Positions 21,861-33,000 of a stretch of 64,000 nucleotides of DNA are shown here, in pieces. Origin of the DNA: Anomaloglossus baeobatrachus (lineage: Eukaryota > Chordata > Amphibia > Anura > Aromobatidae). How positions within the stretch are numbered: the stretch's first letter is position 1; every line of letters begins with the position of its first letter. Under the pieces are notes generated by a model. The model did not search any database, was not told the origin of the DNA, and saw nothing but the letters and a program-made list of their open reading frames with translations. The stretch spans positions 128,627,089 to 128,691,088 of the forward strand of contig NC_134364.1 in NCBI RefSeq assembly GCF_048569485.1, given 5' to 3'. Made by a program: the position numbers and the translations under genes.

Positions 21861-22496
21861 CTCTATGCAAATTGTACTATTATTCCCTTCTTCTGAAAAA
21901 TAAAAATTGGAATAAATTGGAATAAATATCAATACTTTTCCTCTTCTTTTTCTTGGACTTCATTTGAAACATAACAGTGTGCCGGGGATATCTCCTTTTT
22001 CTCTGTTTTTTTTCCCCCTGAGCACCTGTAACAGGTGACGCTAGGTCCTCCCACACCCCCTCTGGCCAGGATCTGACCTCCCGCCGAGCTGCCCCCGTTA
22101 GCTGGCTGATTAAGATACTCGTTTTCTGGCATTCAGCCAGGGGATACACTCGGAACAAGCTGTACAATCTCTCCTTAAAGTCAGTCAGAGTATACGCCTT
22201 CCCGGAATACTGCGGTAGCCATGCTGCCCCCGGTAGACACGGCATTGAGAACGGTAACACCGGCGCCGCTGTTGCGACTTTATGGGTGGCCTGATCCTCC
22301 TCAGATAACATATCCAACTCCTTCCCCTATTTCCGGCAGCAGGGCTCCTCTTCGCGCGCTTCCCTGGGATCCACCCACGATGACACGCCCCTTTTCTTCC
22401 CACGCTGCTCACCTAATGGCGACTGTTGTTTCTAGTGAACACTAGATACACAGTTCTTGAAGGCGCACAGTACCCGTGATTGCGGGCACAATATCC

Positions 22497-23332
22497 TGTT
22501 CGTGACATTAAAGTTGATGCGCCCACAGGGTCTGTGGGGAGGGTTGCCCGTCACCAGGCCAGTTCGGGATGTCACAGCGGCCTGGCCCAGTTCCGTGGCC
22601 CCGTCGGTGTCAATGAAAAGGGGGAAATGAGGATGATGATGGGAGTAGTAGTTTTTCGTGATGCCACCTGTGGTATGCGACCAGGTATTAGCTGTCGCTG
22701 CGGGAGGTCTCTCTTCTGGGGCAGATGGTGACGCAGCTTGGGTGTTGCAGCTCTCCACAGGTAGAGCTAGGCCTCAGGAACAATGTGGGGAGTAGTAGTC
22801 TCATCTAATGAAGGAGCACGGGGCTTAGGATTAGACATCACGGCGGTTGCAGTTTAAGTTCTTTACTCACTGAGATGTCACTGCCTTTGGACTGCCGGAC
22901 TCTGCCGTCAAGGGCTCCAGCCGATCTCGGATAGTTCGGAGGTCAGAACTGGTGTTTCTTTCAGTGACTCCTTCCTCCCTATGCCGTGTTGTGTGAGTCC
23001 CTGCGGCTTGAAGCTATGCTGGGGCCAGAGTCCTGGGGGTTGTTCTGTTCCCCGTCCCGTATAGCAGGCAGCGTGAGTCTGTAGATGGAGCCGCCCTATG
23101 GTCACGACTCATGGCTCTATATGCTGCTTTGCCCCAGGCACTGTGTGTGGGCCAGAAGACTTGAAATCCTCTGCCTTGCGGATTCTGCTGGCGGGACTTG
23201 CTTGCAGTGCCCACCAGTAAGGGCTCCACAACCTGAGGTGGACGCAAGTCCTGAGGGAGCCATCAGCTCTCCCCTCAGCGACCATGTCCTCCTGCGTCTC
23301 ACTTGTTTCCTGTCCTGGACTAGACTGCTTGT

Positions 23333-23387
<55 letters not shown>

Positions 23388-23639
23388 GCCTTGCTCCCCG
23401 GTGTCCAGCTCCTCCCCCCGGGTTCCTGAACTAGTGAGCAGAGGGTATACTACATTAGTGATGGCCACCCTCCAATCTCTCTACCCTAGCCCAGTCCCAG
23501 TGAGAGGGCATCTAACTGTGTGTATTTTGGTGGATTGTGTTGGTTTTACCGGCGATGACCTCCTCCGTATCCAAGATGAATACTGCAGCTCTGGTGAGGT
23601 GCAGTACTCTGTGGCGACTGAAGCCTCAGGGGCGCCACA
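22497..23639 (-). repeat. 5' LTR of element D
   Basis: On the minus strand it begins TGTGGCGCCCCTGAGGC at 23639 and ends near 22497 with AACA. A GT tract at about 23336-23387 lies inside. A block around 22660-22760 is related to part of the LTR at 50940-52053. The left edge is set by the TG/CA rule and is approximate. Confidence 0.55.
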
Positions 23640-23855
23640 CTGTACAGTAATATGTAGCTCTATTCTATACAAAGTCTGCCCATCTGAACGTAAAGGAGAT
23701 GACAGGATGGATATCCAAACCTTGTCCATCTGTTGGCTCAGCTTCAGGACAATCTCCTCTATCAATGTCCAGTACTCGCCAAAACTCATCTTGCCGTCCT
23801 TGTCCTTATCCAAGGACTGGAACACCTCCTCAACCGACTCCTTTATCCACGTGTG
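23481..23855 (-). CDS. S100A16: S100A16-like, last exon running into an LTR
   Basis: The acceptor TTTTCTGTGTCCGCAG precedes 23855. The exon starts in phase 0 with HTWIKESVEEVFQSL. The second EF-hand loop, DKDKDGKMSFGE (residues 66-77), has all canonical calcium ligands and is followed by YWTLIEEIV, as in S100A16. Human S100A16 ends about 20 residues after this; here no stop appears. The frame crosses into the LTR of element D at 23639 and stops at 23481, giving up to 174 residues in all. The alternatives are that splicing at a weak donor (AAG|GTTTGG, near 23724) leads to an unseen exon, or that the gene copy is damaged. Confidence is high for the exon start and EF-hand, low for the end. Confidence 0.75.
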   Translation of the reverse strand, partial: HTWIKESVEEVFQSLDKDKDGKMSFGEYWTLIEEIVLKLSQQMDKVWISILSSPLRSDGQTLYRIELHITVQCGAPEASVATEYCTSPELQYSSWIRRRSSPVKPTQSTKIHTVRCPLTGTGLG

Positions 23856-24135
23856 CTGCGGACACAGAAAATAAGAATGGAATTACCTCCAGTATAATAT
23901 CAAATGAACAGAATCCACAAACAAAACTAGCATAAAAATGGAAAACACACCCCCTGCACTGCCACTGGATGCAGAAGAAGGCCTGACACATCCAACAGTT
24001 ACCTACGACAAACCGCAAATTCCAATAACTACTCCAATCACATACTTCATGATATACATCGGTGCGGAGAGATTTGTGCTGTTGAATGAGTAGCCCTCTG
24101 ACAGCCCTTGGCAATTGTGCCAACTTATCAGTACT

Positions 24136-24184
24136 GTTTCCTGATGAACCTCAATTAATTAAATGGGGAGAAACGCGTCGAGGC
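24136..24184 (+). ncRNA. Hammerhead ribozyme-like motif in a Penelope relic
   Basis: The full core is present: CTGATGA at 24141-24147 and GAAAC at 24170-24174. Stem I pairs GTTTC (24136-24140) with GAGGC (24180-24184). Stem II pairs CCTC (24149-24152) with GGGG (24165-24168), next to one A/A mismatch. Stem III is the short self-complementary ACGCGT, followed by C at the expected cleavage position. Such very short stem III forms are known from Penelope-like elements and may work as dimers. The tail beyond it (to about 24258) looks like a Penelope 3' end. Activity is not shown. Confidence 0.65.
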
Positions 24185-24588
24185 TTTGTTATTTCATGCT
24201 AATGGGTTGAGGACCATGGAGAGCCTGGATATTCTTTACTCAAGAGGAAAAATATTGCTAATGCTGGGTTCACACATAGCGACGCAGCAGCGATCACGAC
24301 GGGCGACCTGACCTTATCAGGATCGCTGCTGCGTCGTTACATGGTCGCTGGTGAGCTGTCAAACAGGCAGATCTCACCAGCGACCAGCCAGCAGCGACGG
24401 GTGGAAGCGGTGCTGCGCTTGGTAACTAAGGTAAATATCGGGTAACCAAGGGCTTGGTTACCCTATATTTACATTGGTTACCAGCGCACACCGCTTAGCG
24501 CTGGCTGCCTGCACGCCAGAATACACATCGGGTTAATAAGCAAACCCTTGCTTATTTACTCGATGTGTACTGTGGCTAGAAGTGCAGG

Positions 24589-25385
24589 TGTCACGCTCCC
24601 CGGGTCCACTGCCGTGTTTCCCGGCTCCCCTGCCCCGCTCCCCGGCTCACCTGCCACGCTCCCCGGCTTCCCTGCCTCGCTCCCCGGCTCCTCTATCAGG
24701 CGTCCCCCGCTCCAGCCTCCATCACCTGCGCTCCCCCAGGCGGCTCGGTCCCCGCTCCCGGCGCCCGTCGGCAGCTCTGCTCCAGGCCGGCTCCCCTGCT
24801 TCCTGTTCACCGCTCCCTGCCCTGGCTTCTGGCACCCGGGCCTCGCGCATGCGCATTAGGGCGCGCGCGCGGTCATTGACCCTTTCTTAAAGGGCCAGTG
24901 TCCTCCAACAGGATATTGAAGGATCAGGTACTGGGTATATAGGGGGATCCTTCCAAGTGGGCGGGGCCTGTTCTTCGTGTTTTGCTAAGCTAGGAGTCAG
25001 GTCTCCTTGTGTCTTGCGGTATACTTACCTCTCTCTCTCCTAGAGCCGCTCCTGCCACGCCATCCGGTCCTGACGATTCCCGTACCCCGAACGGTGACTG
25101 TCCGCCATCCCGTCAGTCCGTACCATCTCTGATCCCTGTGGTGACCCGTCTTCTCGCTCCGTCGGTTCCGGACTCTGCCTGACAACATCTCGGCCTCCGA
25201 ACCTGAGCTCCGTCACCCGGACTACCTTCGGTGACTCCGTGGTCCCAGGGACTTCTACACTCCACTCCTTGGAACGGACTGTCCTACTACCTGTAGTGCT
25301 CCGGCTACCGGACCCCTTGCCTTCAGTGAGGTGTTCGGCCCAGTGGATCCACCTCCTGGGTCTGCCCGTCCACCTGGCCCTAACA
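24589..25385 (+). repeat. 5' LTR of chromovirus B
   Basis: TGTCACGCTCCCCGG...CCCTAACA. The 5' part is a C-rich direct-repeat block built from GCTCCCCGGCT. TATATAGG lies near 24935. Confidence 0.92.
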
Positions 25386-28300
25386 GTAAGAACAGGCCAT
25401 GGATCCCGCCGAAGCACTAGCGGCCTTGCAGCAGGAACTCACACGCCAGCGCGAGACCCAGACCCGCATGCTGAACTTCATGTCTTCTGTGGATACCCGC
25501 CTGAACACGCTACAAGCGACCGCCACATCCCTGGCATCTCAGGTTTCCACTGTACAATCCACGGCCACAGCTCCCGTGGCAGCCTCCTCGGATGCTTCCA
25601 GACTTCATTTGGCTTCACCACCCCGGTATGCCGGAGATCCCAAGACCTGCAGGGGATTCCTAAACCAGTGCTCCCTTCATTTCAAGCTGCTTCCGCACTT
25701 GTTTGCCTCCGACCAAGCCAAGGTGGCGTTTGTGATGTCACATCTAGAGGGTGAGGCACTGGCCTGGATGAACCCCTTGTGGGAAAAGGAGGACCCTGTG
25801 ACTACCAACATCCAGGACTTCCTGCAGGCATTCAGAAACACCTTTGACGAACCTGGACGTGCCGCTGCATCCGCCTCATCACTCCTCAGGCTACGTTAGG
25901 GGACTACGACGGTGGGGCAGTATGCCATCCGCTTCCGCACTTTGGCCTCAGAATTGGGATGGAACAATGAAGCCCTCACCGCCGCCTTCTGGGAAGGACT
26001 CTCCAGCCGTATTAAGGACGAACTGGCTGGCCGCGATGTTCCTTCCACCCTGGATGCCCTGATCGCACTAGCCACCCGCGTGGACCTCAGATTCCAGGAA
26101 CAATCCAAAGAGGTGTCCCGTGAGAGACGTCCGATACGGCATTCCTCTCCTCCGCAGAAGCCCGCCGTCCTTCAGTCAGCGTCGTCTGGTGTCTCTGTTC
26201 ACGAGCCCATGCAGATTGACCGTTTGCGGCAGTCCTAACAACGCCGAGCAGAACAACTCGCCAAGGGCCTCTGCTTCTACTGCGGAGAGGGCACACACCT
26301 TCTACGCTCCTGTCCAGAGAGGCCGGGAAACTCCAAAGCCTAGGGTTGGTAGGAGAGGCCACCCTAGGTGCTGGGACTCTCTCAGACCTGGTTACGTGGA
26401 CTGTTCAAGTGACAACGGGAGAGACGCGGTTCACGGCCGAGGCGTACCTCGATTCCGGGGCAGCAGGCAATTTCATCCAGCAGGCCACGGTGGACAAGTA
26501 CCAGGTGCCTGTTACTCCACTCGACAAACCCCTCGTGATTGCCTCTGTAGATGGGAGACCCCTCTCTGACACCATCTCGTGGATCACCAAGCCGGTGGAA
26601 CTACGTATCGGGGCCCTGCACACCGAGAACATCGCTCTCTACGTCCTCCCACACATGTCCCATCAAATCCTGCTGGGACTCCCCTGGTTACGGACACACG
26701 AACCGTCAGTCAGCTGGGGTACTGGTGAAATCACCCGATGGGGCTCCTCTTGCCACGAGAATTGTCTGAAGACTATACAGCCCATCCGGCGACCTCCGGT
26801 TCCGGAGTCCCTACCGGGACTGCCCTCGGCCTATTGGTCCTTCGCGGACGTCTTTGATAAAAAGGAATCAGAGGTACTTCCGCCACATCGTCCTTATGAC
26901 TGTTCCATCGACCTACTCCCGGGAACTACACCACCTCGAGGACGGATATATCCTTTGTCCCCTGCTGAAACAAGGGCCATGTCTGTCTACATCACGGAGA
27001 ACCTAGCAAGGGGATTCATTCGGAGGTCCTCCTCTCCTGCTGGAGCGGGTTTCTTCTTCGTTAAGAAGAAAGAGGGCGACCTACGCCCATGCATTGACTA
27101 CCGGGGATTGAACCAAATCACCGTGAAAAATAAATACCCCCTGCCGCTCATCCCCGAATTGTTTGATCGGCTTAGAGGAGCTCGTGTGTTTACCAAGTTG
27201 GATCTTCGGGGTGCCTACAACCTGGTCCGCATCCGCTCTGGGGACGAATGGAAGACCGCATTCAATACTCGCGATGGGCACTATGAATACTGTGTGATGC
27301 CCTTCGGCCTCTGTAACGCACCAGCAGTGTTTCAGGAATTGGTAAACGACGTGTTCCGGGACCTTCTCTACGTCTGTGTGGTGGTGTATCTTGACGATCC
27401 TGGTCTTCTCTCCGGACCTCCAGACCCACAGAGAGAACGTGCAGCTGGTACTGCAAAGACTGAGAGAGAATCGCCTGTACGCCAAGTACGAGAAGTGTGT
27501 ATTCGAGCAGTCTTCTCTTCCCTTCTTGGGTTACGTAATCTCCGATACTGGCCTGCAGATGGACCCAGAGAAGGTCTCTTTCATTCTCAACTGGCCCCCT
27601 CCTTCCGGACTGAAGGCAATCCAACGCTTTCTGGGATTCGCAAACTATTATCGTCAGTTCATCCCTCACTTCTCTGCTCTGACTGCACCTCTCTCCGCCT
27701 TGACCAAGAAGGGGGCTAATCCAAAGGACTGGTCACCTGCGGCCGACGCCGCGTTTGGCTCCCTGAAACAGGCATTTGCTTCTTCCCCTGTGCTCCACCG
27801 TCCTGAGTTAAACCGACAGTTTACCTTGGAGGTGGATGCCTCCTCCTCGGGAGGCGGAGCAGTGCTCATGCAGAAGTCCTCCTCCGGGAAGATGGTTACT
27901 TGCGGTTTCTTCTCCAAGAGCTTCTCAGCGCCTGAACGCAACTACACCATCGGTGACCGAGAGCTATTGGCAGTCAAACTGGCTCTGGAGGAATGGCGCT
28001 ACCTTCTGGAGGGAGCAGTGTACCCCGTGATCATTTACACGGACCACAAGAACCTGGAATACCTGCGGTCCGCTCAGCGACTGAACCCACGGCAGGCCAG
28101 GTGGTCCTTGTTCTTTGCCAGGTTCGATTTCCAGCTCCATTTTCGACCCGCGGACAAGAATGTAAGAGCAGATGCCTTGTCCAGGTCATTCATGCCCATG
28201 GAGCAGGAGGAGGAGACATCCCAGCCCATCATCTGTCCTAGTAAGATCATTCCGGTGGCTCCTGTCATCCTGGCCCAGATACCACCTGGGAAGACCTATG

Positions 28301-28553
28301 TCTCTGAGACTGACAGGGAAAAGGTGTTGCACTGGGGCCATGCCTCGAAAATAGCCGGCCATGCTGGTCAGAAGAAAACATGGAGTACAATTGTACGTCA
28401 TTACTGGTGGCCATCCCTTCGCAAGGACGTCGCTTCTTTTGTTTCAGCCTGCTCCTCTTGTGCCAGGAACAAGACGCCCAAACACCTGCCATATGGTCGT
28501 CTTCTGCCTCTGCCTATACCCTCCATTCCGTGGCAACACATTGCGATGGACTT

Positions 28554-29834
28554 TGTGAGGCAAATCCCGGGATATGAAGATGAATTATGACTCCAGTCAT
28601 AATCCCTCATCACTCCCTGGCAGTGCCCCCTCCCTTCTTGTTCTCAGTGTTCCACTTACACCTCCATGGCCATGTCCTGTGATATGGAAATTAGGTGGCT
28701 TAGGAACAATGGACACAGGATGACTCCCTGCCGTCACCCTGTAGTAGGAGCTGCTAGCTAGTTAGCAAGGCTATGGAAATAGCCAGACAGAACGACTCCA
28801 GTAAAAAATGGTTCATATCTCGCAAGCCATATTTCCGATAAATATGGCAACCATAAAAATGGTGTCTCCGCATGCAGACGATGCCGGCACACCCTTTTTA
28901 TGGGAGCAGGACATTGGGAAATGCCCCAGGCGTGATATCAGCCAATGGGGAACTGGCAGACAGGTCATGAGTCCCCTCGTTCTGTAGCTAAATTCATAAC
29001 TGTCACAATGAGAGCATTGGCGTCCGCCTACGACGCTCCCAGGCAAAGTTATGGCCCATATTCCAGGTTGGGATATTGTCCATAACTCAAGCCAGGGGTG
29101 GAGCAGTGCTCCCTGTGAGGTCACGAAGGTAGGAGGGGACCTGGATTTGGCCAGGTTGATAACCCTACTTCGGCCATTTTCCAGGGTTCTTCTGCTCGGG
29201 GGCCTGGTTGGGAAAGACCTGTGAGGGAGTTCCTGGAAACCTGGTCTACAGCGCCCCCCTGTGGCCAGACGCAACAAGGTAACTGCTGGAACTGTGTATG
29301 CCTGTTTGTAACCCATGCTTTGATTGTAACTGTACTCTGACATATGTATATTCTGTAGATTCCCTATTGTATATATTGTAGTTTCTAGTGTGCTTTAGGC
29401 TGATTAAATTATATAATTAATCTTGGGCTGTTCTGTTATCTCGATCTTGAATCCCACGTCTGTGTGTTCGGCTAATAGTTACCGTAAATCGGTTGGTGGC
29501 AGCGAATTGTGCCAAGGATTATTGTGGGGAGGCCAGTGAGATTCGGGGAGATTTTATATATTCCGCCCGCGGAGGTCGGGGGAATATATACCTTACTCTC
29601 ACCGGGGACCCTTCAATAATCGGCATAAGTAGTATAGCGGCCTCCTTGCTTATGGTCGGGCAATTCCATAATTGGCCTGACTATAAGAGGGGCGCTAGAG
29701 AGCGCGTCACGTGCTCTGTCTGTCGGTCGGGAGGTATAAAGGAGGGGTGACCCCCACTTGTTACCCCCCGATTGTGACGTACTGGTAGCCAGCGCGGGGG
29801 ATTTCTGAGTGACCCCCCCCGGTGGTTTGTGACA
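28554..29834 (+). repeat. 5' LTR of Gmr1-like element C
   Basis: TGTGAGGCAAATCCCGGG...TTTGTGACA. Two primer-site-like sequences lie inside it (TTGGTGGCAGCG near 29491 and TACTGGTAGCCAGCG near 29779), besides the true one just outside at 29838. Confidence 0.95.
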
Positions 29835-30037
29835 TATTGGTGGCAAGCGGTGGGATCGAGATAATAGTGTGTGTGAGTGTGAGACCCATACTCCCAGACA
29901 CTAAAGACTGCCTGCAGCAGCTGTGGCTGCTGGGGTCTTCAGACTAGCTCAACACTAGAGTGTCAGAGTGCAGATACTGTAAGGTGTGTGGAGGCATCAG
30001 GTGTCAGTTCTGTGTCAGTGACCAAAAGTCTGCAAGA

Positions 30038-33000
30038 ATGGCTGATGGCACCAGGAGCAGAGCTATGCAACTGGCCAATGCTAAGGCAGGAGCCGAAGAG
30101 AGGGAGGACGGTGCTGTGGACAGCAATGAGGAGGTTGCCCACGAGTCCTCCAGGAGCTCGACGCCAGAAAACCGTTCTGCCGAGGACATTGCGCAACCTG
30201 GCACTGCTGGACAAGATGAGGAGGAGCTCACCCAAGGTTCCTCAACGAGCCAGATGCCAGCCCTCCGCTCTGAAAGGGACAGTGAATCGCCTAGCTCTGC
30301 AGCGTGCCGCAGATCACCACGTGCCATTCCACCGAGCCTGGGAGGCTCGGATAGCCTTCTTCAAATGGCTATGGCCCTTCTCCAGGCTGGAGACCAGAAG
30401 GGCTACAAGGAACTCCTGGCAGAGCGCAGGGCAGAGCGGCAGGCAGCGCGTGACGCTGAGGCTGCGGAGCGGCACGCAGAGCGTGAGGCTGCGGAGCGAG
30501 AGCGGCAGGCAGCGCGTGAAGAGCGAGAGCGACAGGCAGACCGTGACTACCAGCTGCAGCTAGCTCAGCTCCGGCCCTCATCAGCCACATGTGACCTTCG
30601 AGACACCAAACTTCCAAAGGTCCGTGTTGAGGACTTCCCAGTGCTGGAGAAGGATGGAGACTTGGACTCTTTCTTGACTGCTTTTGAACGGACTTGCTTG
30701 CAGCACTATCTGGACAAGGAGCAGTGGGCCAAATACCTGACCCCCCGTTTAAGGGGTAAGGCCCTGGATATCCTTGGGGACTTGCCTGCTGAGGCAGATC
30801 AGGGCTACGACACCATCAAGCGGGCCCTGATCCAACAGTACAACCTCACCCCAGAGTCCTACCGCAAGAAGTTCCGGAGCCTACAGAAGGGACCAAAGGA
30901 CTCCTGGGCTGACCACAGGCGGGCACTTGCCCGAGCTGCCGACCACTGGACCTAAGGCCTGCAGCTTTCCACCGGACCGGAGATCCTGGACTTGTTCATC
31001 ACGGAGCAACTCTTGTGGAACTGCCCTGAGGATCTCCGCCAGTTCATCCGAGACCAGAAGCCAAAGGGGTCCACGGCTACAGCTGCCCTTGCCGATGACT
31101 ACACCAACAACCGGGCCCCTGAGGCCAGGAGAGCGGCCACCAGCAGCACCTGGAGAGGGGGTAAGATGAATTCTGCGACTGCCCCACCTGCCCCTAGACT
31201 GCAGGGGGTGTCCCCCTCAACTCCCCTCTCCAGGCCCGTGGCAGAACCAAGACGGTGCCACCAGTGCAACCTACCTGGACACTTCAAGGCCATGTGCCCT
31301 CAGCGTCCCAAGGCCCCGGCTCCGTCCCCGTCCCAAGGGCCGCCCAAGGTGTATTGTGTGGGTGGGGGTGGTGGTAGGTCCCTGGACAGCTTCCAACCTG
31401 TCACCGTCGGCCAGTCTGTGACCATAGGACTGCGAGACAGCGCCTCGGAGGTGACTCTGGTGCGGCCTGAGATGGTGTCCCCCCAAGACTTGATCCCTGG
31501 AAAAACCCTCGCTGTCTCCGGGATTGGAGGCACTGACCCGGCGCTGCCTGTTGCTGACATTTATGTGGACTGGGGCGCAGGGCGAGGGGTGAGGGAGGTG
31601 GGGGTAACTGATCGGATCCCTGCAAACGTGCTACTTGGGACAGATTTGGGGCAGATAACCTCCCAGTTTGGGCCCCAACCAAGGGCTGAACCTTCAGCCC
31701 GTACTGACATGCCTCCGGACAATGTTAATGTGTTATCTATGAATGATGTAAGGGAGGAGGGAGTGAACTCTGATATTTCTGCTTGCATAGACACCATAGA
31801 CACACACTCAGCTGCAGCTGTGACAGGGGAGGGGGTCAGAGAAAGGTGTGACAATGCCTCTACAAGTAATCAGCCTGTGAGCTGGGATCTGTTGCCCTCT
31901 GCAGGGATAAGCAGAGAGCAGGGTGCTGCAGGGGGAGGACCAGTGTGTGGGGTGGGGGCTACCACAGCAAATGTGGGGTCCCCAGAGATTTCACAGCGGG
32001 GTTCTGTTGCTGCAGGAGGGGAACAGGCAGGTGAGATTGGGGCCGGTCCAGGAGCGGAAGTGCTCCCAGGTAAGATCTCGGTGCATGGTTCCCCCACAAC
32101 CGGGGTGTCAGGAAGCCAGGTAGGTCTGCCTGAACCGGCGACTTGGTCAGGAACGGAGGAGGAGCAGGCACGACCCACGGTCGCAGCGGCTGTGGCCGCT
32201 GTCACCCGCAGTGGGAGTGCTGGAAGCCAAGGGGCCTCCCGGAGGTCCGATAGCTCTTCCCCTTCTGACCAAGTGGCAGCCGAGTCAGGTGGAGGCCAGG
32301 ACACAGGTCCCGGGGTACTGACTGAAGATGTGACAGTCTCGTCGATTCTGGCCACATCTAGTCAGGGGTTTCAGGCAGCGTTAGAAGCTGACGACAGCCT
32401 GAAAGCTCTTAAGGAGCAGGCGGCACAGCCTCCCTCGGACTCGGACCCGGAGCGAGTGGTCTGGGACCAAGGACGGCTGTACCGGGCCACGGTCCAGCAG
32501 GGTTCACCGGAGGCGTGGCCCAGGGACCGACAGTTGGTGGTACCCTATCCGTTCCGGACGGAGTTGTTGCGGATCGCACATGAGATTCCGATGGCCGGAC
32601 ACCTAGGGATCGCTAAGACCAAGGCCAGGTTAAACCAGCATTTCTACTGGCCAAAAATGGGGGCCGATGTGGCTGCCTACTGCCGTTCGTGTGAAACCTG
32701 TCAGAGAGTGGGGAAGGCGGGGCCACGCCCCAAAGCCCCACTGGTATCTCTGCCAATCATCGATGAGCCTTTCAGGAGGGTGGCTGTGGATCTGGTCGGC
32801 CCGCTGGCCATCCCCAGCAGCTCCGGGAAACGCTTCATACTGACGGTAGTGGACTATGCCACCCGGTACCCAGAAGCAGTGGCCTTGTCGTCCATTCGGG
32901 CTGACAAGGTGGCCACCGCATTGCTGGAGATTTTCTCCCGAGTGGGTTTTCCCCAAGAAATGCTCACTGACCGGGGGACCCAATTCATGTCCCAGCTGAT

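Larger units (their letters stand above)
11940..22010 (+). mobile_element. Penelope-like element with chromovirus and MITE inserted
   Basis: A Neptune-type Penelope-like element, apparently 5'-truncated. Its coding region starts abruptly at about 11946 (SYIKDTSHFLEILSDLHHI) and resumes after the chromovirus at 17867. The GIY-YIG endonuclease ends at 19152. A long 3' region carries a promoter-like GC-rich block (about 19560-19920), a Harbinger MITE (20840-21475) and a hammerhead-like motif (about 21816-21860), then an A-rich tail near 21895-22010. It sits inside the gag-like region of element D. I see no target duplication. Confidence 0.8.
11260..23639 (-). mobile_element. Minus-strand LTR element D, gag split by a Penelope element
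   Basis: Fossil LTR retrotransposon. Its 5' LTR is 22497-23639 (TG...CA, about 1.14 kb, with a GT microsatellite inside). Gag-like sequence follows at about 22400-22010, with a capsid-type region (SGKAYTLTDFKERLYSLFRV). More gag-like sequence lies at 11260-11938 (AEIKMRFYGCKQRMQDS). Between them sits the Penelope element with its own inserts. No pol or 3' LTR is seen below 11260, so the element is incomplete. It has a few breaks besides the insertion. The LTR lies just past the last S100A16-like exon, in the same orientation. Confidence 0.7.

Noticed and set aside
24548-24890. Pro-rich open frames over the C-rich block
   Set aside because: The block is the low-complexity LTR start of chromovirus B. 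There is no domain, and the frames are open in both directions.
25239-25754. 171-codon open frame
   Set aside because: It spans the LTR of chromovirus B and runs out of frame over its gag; a shadow.
28813-29343. 176-codon minus-strand frame repeated at 35440-35970
   Set aside because: It lies within the LTRs of element C. The duplication reflects the two LTRs, not a gene family.
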